Source of the DNA: Halogeometricum pallidum JCM 14848
GTDB lineage: Archaea; Halobacteriota; Halobacteria; Halobacteriales; Haloferacaceae
DNA length: 64,000 bases
Assembly: GCF_000337095.1 (NCBI RefSeq)
Contig: NZ_AOIV01000044.1
Span: forward strand, 57,462 to 121,461
Direction: 5' to 3'
Position numbers and translations under genes: made by a program. This document shows positions 41,867-50,969 of this stretch, piece by piece (position 1 is the first letter of the stretch; every line of letters starts with the position of its first letter). A model generated the notes under the pieces. That model ran no database searches and had not been told where the DNA came from. It saw only the letters and a list, made by a program, of their open reading frames with translations.

Positions 41867-43735
41867 ATGAGTGAGTACACACCGCTCGAGGAGTACGGAG
41901 CTATCGGTAACTTAGAGACGACGGCCCTCGTCGGCGCCGACGGAGCCATCGACTGGTGCTGCCTCCCGACGGTGTCCTCTCCGGGCGTGTTCGCCCGCCT
42001 CCTCGACCCCGGCGGCGGACACTTCTCGATACGGCCGACGGGCGAGTACGAGAGCGAACAGGCCTATCTCGATGAGACGGCGGTCCTGCAGACGACGTTC
42101 GAGACGGACTCCGGGACGGTGACCGTCACCGACTTCATGCCGTTCGTGGGCGAGAGTGACCCCTCGAACCCGAAGGTACAGGGAATCTACCGACGGGTCG
42201 CCTGCACCGAGGGGGAGGTCGAACTCGACGTGGTCTTCGAACCCCGGTTCGACTTCGTCCGGGCGGACACGCACGTCGAATCGACTGACAACGGCGCCGT
42301 CGCCAGCGGGGACGAGACGCGGCTGTTCCTCGTCAGTCCCACGGACCTCGACGTGAACGAGGCGGGGACGAACGCGACGGCGACGGTCGACCTCTCGGCG
42401 GACGAGGACCGCTGGTACGTCCTCCAGTACGGGATGGAGGTGCCGACCGACGACGACCGCTGCGAGTCGCTGTTAGAACAGACCGCCTCCTACTGGCAGG
42501 GGTGGACGCACGACTGCGGCGGGGACTGTCCGCTCGAAGGGTACGCCCACGACCTCGTTACGCGCTCTGCCATCGTGCTCAAACTGCTCACCTTCCGCGA
42601 CACCGGCGCCATCGCCGCCGCGCCCACCGCGTCGCTGCCGGAAGTCATCGGCGGCGTGCGCAACTGGGACTACCGCTACTCGTGGATACGCGACGGCGCG
42701 TTCACCACCCGCGCGCTCGTCAACCTCGGTCACGAACGCGAGACCCGCGAGTACATCGAGGACTTCCTCCAGGTCAGCCGCGAGCGCGACCCCGAGGAGA
42801 TACGGCCGCTCTACAGCCTCGACCACGGCGACTTGGAGGAGGAGACGCTCGACTACTTCGAGGGGTACCGCGGCTCCACCCCCGTCCGCATCGGCAACCA
42901 GGCCAGCGGGCAGACGCAACTCGACGTGTACGGCGAACTCATCCTCGCGGTGTACCACCTCGCGGAAGCGCGACACGAACTCGACGACGACGACTGGGAG
43001 GCAATCAAGGGCATCGTCGACCACGTCTGCGAGGCGTGGGACCGAACGGACGCCGGCATCTGGGAGCTTCGAGACAACCAGCGGCACTTCGTCCACTCGA
43101 AGGTGATGTGCTGGATCGCGCTCGACCGGGCGCTCGAAATCGCGGCGGACGAGGAGTTCGACGCCCCGGTCGAGCGGTGGTCGGAGGCGCGCGACGAGAT
43201 AAAGCAGGCGGTCATCGAGAAGGGGTACGACGAGGAGCGGGGGAGCTTCACCCAGTCGTTCCGAAACGAGCAACTCGACGCCTCCGTCCTGATGCTCCCC
43301 CTCTCGGGGATGCTCCCGTTCGACGACGAGCGGGTCCAATCGACCATCGACACGGTCTGGTCGGAACTCGGCCGCGGGGACGGGCTGGTCTGCCGGTACG
43401 AGGAGGACCCCCTCCCCGGCGAGGAGGGAGCCTTCGTCGCCTGCTCGTACTGGCTCGTCAGTTGCCTCGCGCTCTCCGACCGACTGGAGGAGGCGTGGGA
43501 GGTGTTCGAGGCGGCGAACGACCACGTCTCGCCGCTCGGACTCCTCTCCGAGGAGGTCGACCCCGACTCCGGCGACCTGCTCGGGAACTTCCCGCAGGGG
43601 TTCAGCCACCTCGGCGTCATCAACGCCGCGCTCTACCTGAAGGCGGCCGAGGAGGGCGAGGAGATGGAGGACCCCCTCGGCATCCAGTCGTTCGGCGATT
43701 CCGACGCCGGTCGGGGCTCCATCTCGAAGTCCTGA
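41867..43735 (+). CDS. Glycoside hydrolase family 15 protein (glucoamylase/trehalase-like)
   Basis: A 622-residue enzyme of the (alpha/alpha)6-barrel GH15 type. The N-terminal beta domain (residues 1-210) opens with LEEYGAIGNLETTALVGADGAIDWCCLP. The barrel has NWDYRYSWIRDGAFTT, IGNQASGQTQLDVYGELI, RHFVHSKVMCWIALDRA and GLLSEEVDPDSGDLLGNFPQGFSHLGVINAA, with the acidic catalytic pair expected at the Glu residues of the third and last blocks. Relatives act as glucoamylase, glucodextranase or trehalase; the length and NQASGQTQLDVYGE form fit the trehalase-like subgroup. No signal peptide, so cytoplasmic. Confidence 0.92.
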   Translation: MSEYTPLEEYGAIGNLETTALVGADGAIDWCCLPTVSSPGVFARLLDPGGGHFSIRPTGEYESEQAYLDETAVLQTTFETDSGTVTVTDFMPFVGESDPSNPKVQGIYRRVACTEGEVELDVVFEPRFDFVRADTHVESTDNGAVASGDETRLFLVSPTDLDVNEAGTNATATVDLSADEDRWYVLQYGMEVPTDDDRCESLLEQTASYWQGWTHDCGGDCPLEGYAHDLVTRSAIVLKLLTFRDTGAIAAAPTASLPEVIGGVRNWDYRYSWIRDGAFTTRALVNLGHERETREYIEDFLQVSRERDPEEIRPLYSLDHGDLEEETLDYFEGYRGSTPVRIGNQASGQTQLDVYGELILAVYHLAEARHELDDDDWEAIKGIVDHVCEAWDRTDAGIWELRDNQRHFVHSKVMCWIALDRALEIAADEEFDAPVERWSEARDEIKQAVIEKGYDEERGSFTQSFRNEQLDASVLMLPLSGMLPFDDERVQSTIDTVWSELGRGDGLVCRYEEDPLPGEEGAFVACSYWLVSCLALSDRLEEAWEVFEAANDHVSPLGLLSEEVDPDSGDLLGNFPQGFSHLGVINAALYLKAAEEGEEMEDPLGIQSFGDSDAGRGSISKS

Positions 43736-43769
43736 GGGCGTCGCCGCGGGGACGACTCCTCCGTTCCGC

Positions 43770-44756
43770 TCAGTCGGCCGTCGACGCCGACCCGTCGCCC
43801 GACTCGGGGTTCTCGTCCATCCTCGAGAACAGCGTCGCCAGCGCCGGCCCCGAGACGTTGTGCCAGACGCTGAACAACGCCGGAATCAGAGCGGCGCTCG
43901 GACTGAAGTGTGCCGTCGCCAGCGCGACGGCTAGCCCGCTGTTCTGCAAACCGACCTCGAACGCGCACGTCCGGGCGCGGTCTTCCGGCATCCCGCTGGC
44001 GCACCCGATACCGTAGCCCGACCCGAGGCCGAGGCCGTTGTGGAGGACGACGGCGAGGAAGACGACGAGACCCGTCGAGAGGATGGTCGTTACGTTCAGT
44101 CCGACGACGGCGGCGATGATGGCGACGATGGCGACGACGCTGACCGCCGGGAAGATGGAGACGCCCGCCCGGGCGACGGCCGGCGCGTACCGGTCGAGGA
44201 CGTATCGGAGGAGCAATCCGCCGACGACGGGCAGGAGAACCACCTGCACGATGGAGGTGGCAATCTCCGCGAACGTCACCGAGATGGACTCGCCCGCGAG
44301 CAGGACGATCCACGCCGGCATCACCACCGGCGCGGCGACGGTCGTCACCGAGGTGATCGTCACCGACAGCGCCACGTCGCCGCGTCCGAGGTAGGTCATC
44401 ACGTTCGAGGCGGTGCCGCCCGGCGCCGCGCCGACGAGAATCAGCCCGACGCCTATCTCCGGCGGCAACCCGAGGAGCGCGACGAGGACGTACGCGAAAA
44501 GCGGCATCAACAGCCACTGGCTCGCCGCACCGACGAACACGTCGCGCGGGCGGTCGACGACCCGGCGGAAGTCTGCGGGCGTCAACGTCAGCCCCATCCC
44601 CAACATGATCACTCCCAGAAGCGGCGTGATGTAGGGGGCGATAGGCGTGAACGCCCCCGGCGAGTACAGCGCCAGCGGTGCCACCGCCACCACCCAGAGG
44701 ACGAAGTACTTGCTCGTGAAGTCGCCGATTCGTTCCAGCGTCGTCTGTAGGCTCAT
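43770..44756 (-). CDS. Bile acid:sodium symporter family transporter
   Basis: A 328-residue membrane protein with about ten helices. GVIMLGMGLTLTPADFRRV and ILVGAAPGGTASNVMTYLGRGDVALSVTITS carry the two characteristic crossing regions of the BASS family. AFEVGLQNSGLAVALATAHF near the C-terminus is also conserved. BASS proteins carry organic anions (pantoate, pyruvate, bile acids) with sodium; no substrate gene lies nearby. The C-terminal ~20 residues are acidic and cytoplasmic. Confidence 0.9.
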   Translation of the reverse strand: MSLQTTLERIGDFTSKYFVLWVVAVAPLALYSPGAFTPIAPYITPLLGVIMLGMGLTLTPADFRRVVDRPRDVFVGAASQWLLMPLFAYVLVALLGLPPEIGVGLILVGAAPGGTASNVMTYLGRGDVALSVTITSVTTVAAPVVMPAWIVLLAGESISVTFAEIATSIVQVVLLPVVGGLLLRYVLDRYAPAVARAGVSIFPAVSVVAIVAIIAAVVGLNVTTILSTGLVVFLAVVLHNGLGLGSGYGIGCASGMPEDRARTCAFEVGLQNSGLAVALATAHFSPSAALIPALFSVWHNVSGPALATLFSRMDENPESGDGSASTAD

Positions 44757-44835
44757 CCGTCGGTCACCGGGGGAGCCGTTCCGGGGGCCGACGCATCAAG
44801 ACTCGGCTTGCTGAAAATACGTCTCTGAATCCGGC

Positions 44836-45807
44836 TCAGTCCTCGGCGGACGACAGCCACTCGCGCATCCGCTCGCGGTGGAACTCGACGGCCGCCTCCC
44901 CTTCCAGTTCGGGGTACCGCGGTCGCGTCACGACGCCGTGCGAGTCCACCGCCGAGCGGACCACCGCCGCGAGTCGGTAGACGGGGGGAACCTCCGGATA
45001 CGGACGCACCGAGCGGTAGCCCTCACGGAACGCGGTTCGAAGCGGCGCGCCGTCGGCGACGTACCAGTCGGCGACGAGGTGTTCGACCTTGGCCGCTGCG
45101 AGGCCCGCCGCCGCCGACAGCGGCCCGCCCCAGTCGAGAACCGCGGCCACATCGTCGCCGTCGAAGACGGCGTTTCCGGGCCGGAGGTCCCACGGGTACA
45201 GCCGCGGCGTCGGGTTCCGGGAGAGGGAGGCGCCGTCGAGACCGGCGAGGAGTTCCTCGCGAACGTCGTCGAACGCCGCCGGGAGCGCGTCGATTCCCTC
45301 GCGGACGTGGGCGTCGAACCACGACGGCCACGACTCGGCGCCGTCGGCGCGCAAGGCGGCGCCCGCGTCCTCCCCGTCGCTCCCGCCGTCGACGCGGACG
45401 GCGCCGTAGCCCTCGAAGGCGAACGATTCGTGGAGCGCCGCGAGCGAGCGGCCGAACCGCCGGCTCAGCCGTCGTCGCGTCGCCGAGGAGACCCGCGAGA
45501 ACCGCTCGTGCAGGTCGACGCCGTCGACCAGTGCCGCGACCGCGTACGGCCGTCCCGCCAGCGACCCGTCGGCGAGGATTCGCGGCGTCGGCACCGCGGT
45601 CCGTTCTCGGACCGCGCGGGCGAGTGCGAGTTCGGTCCGGAAGGCGTCGGCGTCCGCGGCGAACTGCACGACCGCACCTTCGCCGTCGGCGAACCGGACC
45701 AGCGTCGTCTCCTTCGTGTTGCCGCGCCGCGACGGCGTCGTCTCCGTGACGGTCCGGGCGGGGAACTCCCGGTCGAGCACCGCGGCTACGTCGTCGTCGT
45801 CGTTCAC
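44836..45807 (-). CDS. Phosphotransferase (APH-type) family protein 1
   Basis: A 323-residue protein-kinase-like fold of the aminoglycoside/choline phosphotransferase family. It has VVQFAADADAF in the N-lobe. RLYPWDLRPGNAVFDGDDVAAVLDWGG carries the catalytic Asp and, as D…DW, the Mg ligand region. The GTG start at 45807 overlaps the stop of the HAD gene, so it is the last cistron of a phosphotransferase-HAD-phosphotransferase cluster. Substrate unknown; resistance should not be inferred from the name. Confidence 0.85.
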   Translation of the reverse strand: MNDDDDVAAVLDREFPARTVTETTPSRRGNTKETTLVRFADGEGAVVQFAADADAFRTELALARAVRERTAVPTPRILADGSLAGRPYAVAALVDGVDLHERFSRVSSATRRRLSRRFGRSLAALHESFAFEGYGAVRVDGGSDGEDAGAALRADGAESWPSWFDAHVREGIDALPAAFDDVREELLAGLDGASLSRNPTPRLYPWDLRPGNAVFDGDDVAAVLDWGGPLSAAAGLAAAKVEHLVADWYVADGAPLRTAFREGYRSVRPYPEVPPVYRLAAVVRSAVDSHGVVTRPRYPELEGEAAVEFHRERMREWLSSAED

Positions 45808-46484
45808 TCGACCGTCCCGTCCAGTACATCGGCGAGTTCCGCGAGCGACTCGACGACGTAGTCGGGGTCGTACGACCCGGGGTCGGCGTCGCCGTCGGGG
45901 TACCACGCGACGGGCAGGCCCGCCTCGCGCGCGCCGGCCACGTCGTACTTCAGCGAGTTCCCGACGTACAGCGTCGCGGACGCGTCGACGCCCAGCGCCT
46001 CGACCGCCCGGTCGAACGGGTCGGTGTGGGGCTTCCGTCGCTCCATGTCGCCGGCGTAGACGACCACCTCGAAGGCGTCCTCCAGACCCAGCGCCTCCAG
46101 TTTCACCGACTGGCGGTACTCGGGGCCGTTGGTCATCAAACCCACGCGGTGGCCGACGCCGGCGTCCGCAAGCGCCGCCTCGGCCCCGCCGAGGAGCGAG
46201 ACGGCCCCGTAGTCGATGCCGTCGACGAACTCGCGGGCCACGGCGCTCACGTCGGCCTCCGCCCGACCGTGTTCAGCGGCGACCGTCCGGAAACCCTCGC
46301 GGTAGTACTCGAACTCGTCCGGCGTGGTCGGCGGGCCCTCGAGCACCGCCCACAGGTCGCTCGGGGCGCCGAACGGTTCCACCTCCGCCCGCTCGAACGC
46401 CCCGAAGTAGAGGTGTTCGACGTCCTGCTCGTTCTCGCACAGCGTTCCGTCGAGGTCGAACAGGACGGCGTCGAAGCGGCTCAT
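45804..46484 (-). CDS. HAD-superfamily hydrolase (internal cistron of the fused frame)
   Basis: Starting at the internal ATG 46484, the 226-residue product is a full HAD phosphatase: DAVLFDLDGTLCENE (nucleophile Asp in motif I), GLMTNGPEYRQS (motif II), ERRKPHTDPFDRA (motif III Lys) and YVGNSLKYDVAGAREAGLPV (motif IV). The cap domain between motifs I and II is alpha-helical, as in small-molecule phosphatases. Expression alone or only as part of the fused frame cannot be decided from sequence. Confidence 0.7.
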   Translation of the reverse strand: MSRFDAVLFDLDGTLCENEQDVEHLYFGAFERAEVEPFGAPSDLWAVLEGPPTTPDEFEYYREGFRTVAAEHGRAEADVSAVAREFVDGIDYGAVSLLGGAEAALADAGVGHRVGLMTNGPEYRQSVKLEALGLEDAFEVVVYAGDMERRKPHTDPFDRAVEALGVDASATLYVGNSLKYDVAGAREAGLPVAWYPDGDADPGSYDPDYVVESLAELADVLDGTVE

Positions 46485-47480
46485 AACTGACGTAGGGGTG
46501 TGGCGCGCAAAAGCGACTCGGCGTGACGGGTGCGCCGTCCGTCCGAGTCGCCCTCGGTCGAGCTCCGATATCGTCTCGAATATCCGCGCTCGGAACCGCG
46601 CTGCACGCTCCGCTGTCGCTGCCGGCCCGTGACGGTCCTGCACGTACAGCGACTGGAGGTAGTAGACGCCGTTCAACAGCCCGTAGTACGGCCGTCGGCG
46701 CTCGAATCCCGGCGAGAACGGACGGACCGACTCGTAACCGCGCCGGAACGCTCGTCGCGCGGCCGTCGTGTCCTCGTCACACGCCGCGAACGTTGGCGTA
46801 ACCGTCCGCCAGTAGTCCCACTCGCCCGGTGCCGCCGTCGCGTGCTCGAAATCGACGACGCACGCGACCCGCCCGTCCTCGACGGCGACGTGTTCGGGCG
46901 TCCACCACCCGTGACAGCAGACGGGGTCGCCCGCGCCGTCGAAGGCGTCCGGACGGTCGCGGAGGAACTCGACCGCGGCGTCGGCGACGTCGGCGTGGCC
47001 GTACTCGGCGAGGACCGACCGGCGGTGGCGGACGTGGTCGACGGCCGCCGCGTGCCAGTCGTCCGCCGTCTCGACCCGCACTCCGCCGTCGGCCGCACGG
47101 AACGGGCCGCAGCCGTCGACCAGCGGTTCCGTCTCCGTGTGCAGCGTCGCCAATCCGCGACCGGCGGCCGCCGCCCACGCCTCGTCGGCCTCGTCCGACG
47201 AGTCGGGCGCCGGCGCGTCCGGGTGCCACGCGGTGACGTAGCAGTCGTCACCGACGCGAAGAGTCTCGGGCACCGGAACCGCCGTCTCCCTGCCGACGAG
47301 CGCGGTCACGCGCCCCTCGACGGCCGCGTTCCCGGTCGGTCCGGTATCACCCTTGTAGACGGCGCGACGGCTGTCGACGCTCGCCTCGTACACCTCGTGC
47401 GGCGGCACGCGACGGAGTTTCCGGACGATACGGTAGTCTTCGAACCGTTCTGTGAGTCTCTCATGCGCGTCTCGTCTCAT
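45804..47480 (-). CDS. Phosphotransferase joined in frame to HAD hydrolase
   Basis: One uninterrupted frame of 558 residues. Residues 1-~315 are an APH-type phosphotransferase (CHGWWTPEHVAVEDGRVACV followed by DFEHA; note HGWW where HGD is usual). Residues 333-558 are a complete HAD hydrolase. The junction (~315-332, GRTAHPSRRVAFARHTPT) is Arg-rich and looks like translated spacer DNA. Its CGCTTTTGCGCGCC is typical of untranslated promoter sequence, and a CGA could be a former TGA. So either a stop codon was lost and a fusion is made, or a frame error hides the end of the first gene. ATG at 47480 is preferred to 47522. Confidence 0.7.
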   Translation of the reverse strand: MRRDAHERLTERFEDYRIVRKLRRVPPHEVYEASVDSRRAVYKGDTGPTGNAAVEGRVTALVGRETAVPVPETLRVGDDCYVTAWHPDAPAPDSSDEADEAWAAAAGRGLATLHTETEPLVDGCGPFRAADGGVRVETADDWHAAAVDHVRHRRSVLAEYGHADVADAAVEFLRDRPDAFDGAGDPVCCHGWWTPEHVAVEDGRVACVVDFEHATAAPGEWDYWRTVTPTFAACDEDTTAARRAFRRGYESVRPFSPGFERRRPYYGLLNGVYYLQSLYVQDRHGPAATAERAARFRARIFETISELDRGRLGRTAHPSRRVAFARHTPTSVMSRFDAVLFDLDGTLCENEQDVEHLYFGAFERAEVEPFGAPSDLWAVLEGPPTTPDEFEYYREGFRTVAAEHGRAEADVSAVAREFVDGIDYGAVSLLGGAEAALADAGVGHRVGLMTNGPEYRQSVKLEALGLEDAFEVVVYAGDMERRKPHTDPFDRAVEALGVDASATLYVGNSLKYDVAGAREAGLPVAWYPDGDADPGSYDPDYVVESLAELADVLDGTVE

Positions 47481-47633
47481 GGTGTTCGCCGCGTGACGGG
47501 CGGCGGCCGGCCGGCGCGGCACCGAGAGCAGAGCGCAGTGCCGCGGCTACGGCCGTGAGAAGTCGCCTCGGCCGTCGACCGCCTCCGTGAAAAGCGTTCC
47601 CGTTCCGTCAACTGCGACCGCGCGTCGGTCGCC

Positions 47634-48383
47634 TCACGCGCGTTCGACTCTCACCGCGTCGCCGACGCCGAGGCCGAACGCCCCGTCGCCGCGGCCGCGG
47701 TTCACCGCCAGTTCCACGTTGCCGTGGCTGCCGACGGTGACGACGCGGCCGCCGGGGTCGACGGCGGCGTACGACCGGCCGACGGGGGCCACCTCCCCGT
47801 CGACGCGCGCCCGGTCGAGGCCGTCGAGGAACTCTCCGGGGACGTTCGTGACGACGTTGCCGAAACCGTCGACGACCAGTACCTCGCCCGTCGCCGTCCC
47901 CTCGCCCACCTCGGGGTCCGGGAACGAGAGGTCGACGTACTCGTCGGCCGGCGCGACTCGGTCGACGGCCGTGACCGCGGGTGCGTCGTGGACATCTGCC
48001 GCGGCAGGCGCGAACACGTCGCGCCCGTGGAACGTGTTGCTGGCCGTCCCCTCGTACTCGACTTCGTACACCGCGAACTCGTCGCCGGCGAGTTCGCGGA
48101 CGGTCGGAATCACGACGCCGTTGTCCGGCGCGACGAAGGCGTGCCCGCCCGCCTCGACGACGAGGGCCGCGCGGTCGGTGCCGACGCCGGGGTCGACGAC
48201 GACGAGGTGCGTCGCCGCCGGGAAGTACGGCAGCACCTCCCGGAGCCAGAAGGCCGTCGCGCGCACGTCCTGTCTCGGGAAGTCGTGGCCCACGTCGACG
48301 AGTCGGGCGTCGGTGCGTCCGAGCAGCACGCCTTTCATGGCCGCCGGGTACGGCGTCCCGAAGTCAGAAGCGAGCGTTATCAT
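47634..48383 (-). CDS. SAM hydroxide adenosyltransferase (DUF62 family)
   Basis: A 249-residue trimeric-type enzyme that splits S-adenosylmethionine with water to adenosine and methionine, related to fluorinase. It starts MITLASDFGTPYPAAMKG, then has VDVGHDFPRQDVRATAFWL, VVVDPGVGTDRAALVVE, FVAPDNGVV and GRDVFAPAAADV, the DUF62 series, including the Asp of the first motif. A C-terminal strand domain is complete. Physiological reason for SAM hydrolysis is unclear. Nothing links it to its neighbours. Confidence 0.9.
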   Translation of the reverse strand: MITLASDFGTPYPAAMKGVLLGRTDARLVDVGHDFPRQDVRATAFWLREVLPYFPAATHLVVVDPGVGTDRAALVVEAGGHAFVAPDNGVVIPTVRELAGDEFAVYEVEYEGTASNTFHGRDVFAPAAADVHDAPAVTAVDRVAPADEYVDLSFPDPEVGEGTATGEVLVVDGFGNVVTNVPGEFLDGLDRARVDGEVAPVGRSYAAVDPGGRVVTVGSHGNVELAVNRGRGDGAFGLGVGDAVRVERA

Positions 48384-48458
48384 CGGTCGCGGCGTCTCGC
48401 GCGGGCTGTATGTCGCTGTCGCTTTCGGAGCACGTCTCGGAACGGGAAGACATTCTCC

Positions 48459-49511
48459 TCAGAAGAACGTCGCCGCCGCGGGGTCGAACTCGACGGCGAG
48501 GCGGTCGGCGTCGGGCACGTCCGACGTCCGGACGATCACCTGCCGCCCCGCCCACCGGCAGTACAGTCGGGTCACGTCGCCGAGGAATTCGGCCGTCTCC
48601 ACGTCGACGGTCAGGCGGTTCCCCGGCGGAGCGGCGCCCGTCGGCGGACCCGCGACCGACAGCCGTTCCGGACGCACGCAGAAGCGGACCGTCTCGCCCG
48701 CCTCGGCGTCGGTGGGGGGCAACGCGAACTCGGCGTCCGCGACCCGGACGACCGTCGAACCGTCTCCGGATTCGAGCACCTCGCCCTCGAAGACGTTGTT
48801 GTCGCCGACGAAGGAGGCGACGAACGCCGTCTCCGGCCGCCGGTATATCGCCTGCGGCGTGCCGACCTGTTCGACCCGGCCGGCGTTCATCACGGCCACG
48901 CGGTCGGAGACGGCCAACGCCTCCTCCTGGTCGTGGGTGACGTACAGCGTCGTCACGTCCAGTTCCCGCTGAATCCCCTTGACGCTCCGGCGGAGTTGCT
49001 CGCGGAGGCGGGCGTCGAGGGCGCTCATCGGTTCGTCGAGGAGGAGGACGTGCGGTTCGGGCGCGAGGGCGCGGGCGAGGGCGACTCGCTGCTGTTGGCC
49101 GCCCGAGAGTTCGTCCGGGTCGCGGCCGCCCATCCCCGCTAAGTCGACCATCGCCAGCAGTTCCGCGACGCGTTCGTCCGCCGTCGTCCCCGGCGGCGGC
49201 CCGTCGAACTGCAGGCCGTAGGCGACGTTCTCGCGGACGCTCATGTGCGGGAACAGCGCGTAGTTCTGGAAGACGACGCCCACGTCGCGGTCCTCGGTCG
49301 GCATCCCGCGCACGTCCTCCCCGCCGAAGCGGACGGCGCCCGCGTCGGGCGACTCCAACCCGGCGACGAGACGGAGCGTCGTCGTCTTCCCGCACCCGGA
49401 GGGGCCGACCAGCGTGAAGAACTCCCCCTCGGCGACCGAGAGCGAGACGCCGTCCAGCGCAGTCGTCCCGGCGTACTCCCGGCGGACGCCGTCGAGTTCG
49501 AGGTCAACCAC
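48459..49511 (-). CDS. ABC importer-type ATP-binding protein without permease
   Basis: A 350-residue ATPase of the PotA/CysA/FbpC importer group. It has Walker A GPSGCGKTTT (36-45), Q-loop VFQNYALFPHMSV, LSGGQQQRVALARALA, Walker B LLLDEPMSALD, H-loop THDQEE and a C-terminal TOBE-type domain (~245-350). Such ATPases normally sit with a permease and a binding protein, but none is here. The GTG start overlaps the stop of a 23-residue frame. Substrate (iron, thiamine or polyamine are common) cannot be assigned. Confidence 0.9.
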   Translation of the reverse strand: MVDLELDGVRREYAGTTALDGVSLSVAEGEFFTLVGPSGCGKTTTLRLVAGLESPDAGAVRFGGEDVRGMPTEDRDVGVVFQNYALFPHMSVRENVAYGLQFDGPPPGTTADERVAELLAMVDLAGMGGRDPDELSGGQQQRVALARALAPEPHVLLLDEPMSALDARLREQLRRSVKGIQRELDVTTLYVTHDQEEALAVSDRVAVMNAGRVEQVGTPQAIYRRPETAFVASFVGDNNVFEGEVLESGDGSTVVRVADAEFALPPTDAEAGETVRFCVRPERLSVAGPPTGAAPPGNRLTVDVETAEFLGDVTRLYCRWAGRQVIVRTSDVPDADRLAVEFDPAAATFF

Positions 49512-49575
49512 GCGGCGTCACCTCGCGGACGGCGCGGACGGCGGCCTCGCGGGGGGTGTGGGAAGCGACCGACAT
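49504..49575 (-). CDS. 23-residue frame coupled to the ABC ATPase
   Basis: ATG (49573-49575) to TGA (49504-49506), preceded by a strong ribosome-binding site GGAAGGAGACG. It overlaps the start of the ABC ATPase gene. The 23-residue Ala/Arg/Thr-rich product resembles no domain. It is either a translated leader controlling the ATPase gene or the relic of a deleted permease gene. Low certainty. Confidence 0.4.
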   Translation of the reverse strand: MSVASHTPREAAVRAVREVTPRG

Positions 49576-49646
49576 CGTCTCCTTCCAGTCACCAATCGGT
49601 GATATACCCGTCGAATCACCCGCTCGAAAACGCCCGGTCGGAGCGG

Positions 49647-50507
49647 TCAGGAGCGCGTCTCGGCGTCGTCGTCGTCGGAGAGCGCTTCGGGGGCGCTGGG
49701 AACGCTCGGGAGCCAGTCTAAGTCGGCGTCGACGCGCCCCGAGAGGACGGCGTTGACGACGACGCCCACGAGGATGGCCAGTCCGCCGAGGTACAGCCAC
49801 GAGAGGAAGATGAGCGCGACGCCCGCGATGCCGTACAGTTGGACGCTCTCTGAGAGGCCGACGTACACGCGGAAGACGAACCCGGAGACGGTCCACGCCG
49901 CCGCGGCGACGAGGACGCCCGGGAGCGCCTCGCGGGGCGACTGGTCGACGCCCGGGAAGAAGTAGTACATCGGAAAGAAGCCGACGACCAGCGAGGCGAA
50001 GATGAGCAGTCCGCTCGCCACCGACCACCAGCCGCCGAGAACCAACGATAGCGCGACGGAGACGAACGAGACGACGATGAGCGCGATGGTCGTGCCGACG
50101 AAGACGAGTCCCGTGTCGCGGATGCGCCCCCAGAAGGAGGTGTGACGGCGCGTGCCGTACACCTCCGCGAACGTGTCCTGAATCGAGCGGAGGCTCTTCA
50201 GCGAACTCCACACCACGATGGCGACGGCCAGCGACAGCGCCCGGACGCGGGCGTCGGTTTCGGCGCCTATCATCTTCAGTACCCGCTGGAACTGGTTGGG
50301 GTCGACGCCCACGAGTTGGCCGAGCCCCTGCGAAATCGTGTCGACGCTGCCGAACGTGGCGATACCGACGACCAACAGAAACACCGTCGGAACGAACGCG
50401 TTGAACACGTAGTACGACAGACTGGCGGCGAGCGTCGTCACGTTCTTCTCGCGGCTGACCGCGACGACGGCTTTCGTCACCCGAACGACGGAATCGGCCC
50501 TGAACAC
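49647..50507 (-). CDS. YihY/BrkB-family membrane protein
   Basis: About 286 residues with six helices and the family segments TTLAASLSYYVFNAFVPTVF, WSSLKSLRSIQDTFAEVYGT, FFPMYYFFPGVD and FLSWLYLGGLAILVGVVVNAVL. It ends in an acidic DDDDAETRS tail. It parallels the gene at 16308-17444. The GTG at 50507 is used. A TTG at 50537 would add ten residues and overlaps no promoter feature. Confidence 0.85.
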   Translation of the reverse strand: MFRADSVVRVTKAVVAVSREKNVTTLAASLSYYVFNAFVPTVFLLVVGIATFGSVDTISQGLGQLVGVDPNQFQRVLKMIGAETDARVRALSLAVAIVVWSSLKSLRSIQDTFAEVYGTRRHTSFWGRIRDTGLVFVGTTIALIVVSFVSVALSLVLGGWWSVASGLLIFASLVVGFFPMYYFFPGVDQSPREALPGVLVAAAAWTVSGFVFRVYVGLSESVQLYGIAGVALIFLSWLYLGGLAILVGVVVNAVLSGRVDADLDWLPSVPSAPEALSDDDDAETRS

Positions 50508-50618
50508 TGGGCGACGTAGGCACCACGTCGGTATCAATCGTCGCAGCAGTCGGATCGAGAGACTTTCTCCCGAAAGGCTACAATGGTTATGTGTCGCGAG
50601 AGAGTCGTCGAACCTGCA

Positions 50619-50837
50619 ATGACCGCACTCACAGCGTTCACGGCCGGTCTCACAGCCGCGTCAACCGCCCTTCCCCTGCAGTCGGGGGGGCTCCTAACGC
50701 TCGCCATCGCGTTCCTGGTGCTCGCCATCCTGGCGGGATTCGCCGGGTTCCGCGGGGTCGCCGGTCTCTCCATGAGCGCCGCGCGAATCCTCGTCGTGGT
50801 GTTCCTGGTGCTCGCCATCCTCACGTTCTTCCTGTGA
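50619..50837 (+). CDS. DUF1328-like small membrane protein
   Basis: A 72-residue protein of the DUF1328/YtjA type with two helices: LLTLAIAFLVLAILAGFAGFRGVAGLSMSAARILVVVFLVL. The G-F-x-G-V-A between helices is the family mark. ATG 50619 is chosen; a start 36 nt upstream adds an unrelated, charged stretch. Function unknown, often stress-linked in bacteria. Confidence 0.75.
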   Translation: MTALTAFTAGLTAASTALPLQSGGLLTLAIAFLVLAILAGFAGFRGVAGLSMSAARILVVVFLVLAILTFFL

Positions 50838-50969
50838 GGACCGAGGGCCGAAGCGCGTGACGGCGCCCGACCGCGAGTCGCCGCGGACCGCCCTCACGGC
50901 GGGTCCGGCGACGCTTAGCCTCGGCTCTGCCCCGTCAGGCTTATTCGACAGTTCCGTGAATCGGAGAGC

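Noticed and set aside
44836..47480. Antibiotic-resistance phosphotransferases
   Set aside because: The APH fold is shared by many small-molecule kinases. HGWW in one and the chromosomal, coupled HAD gene argue for a housekeeping substrate.
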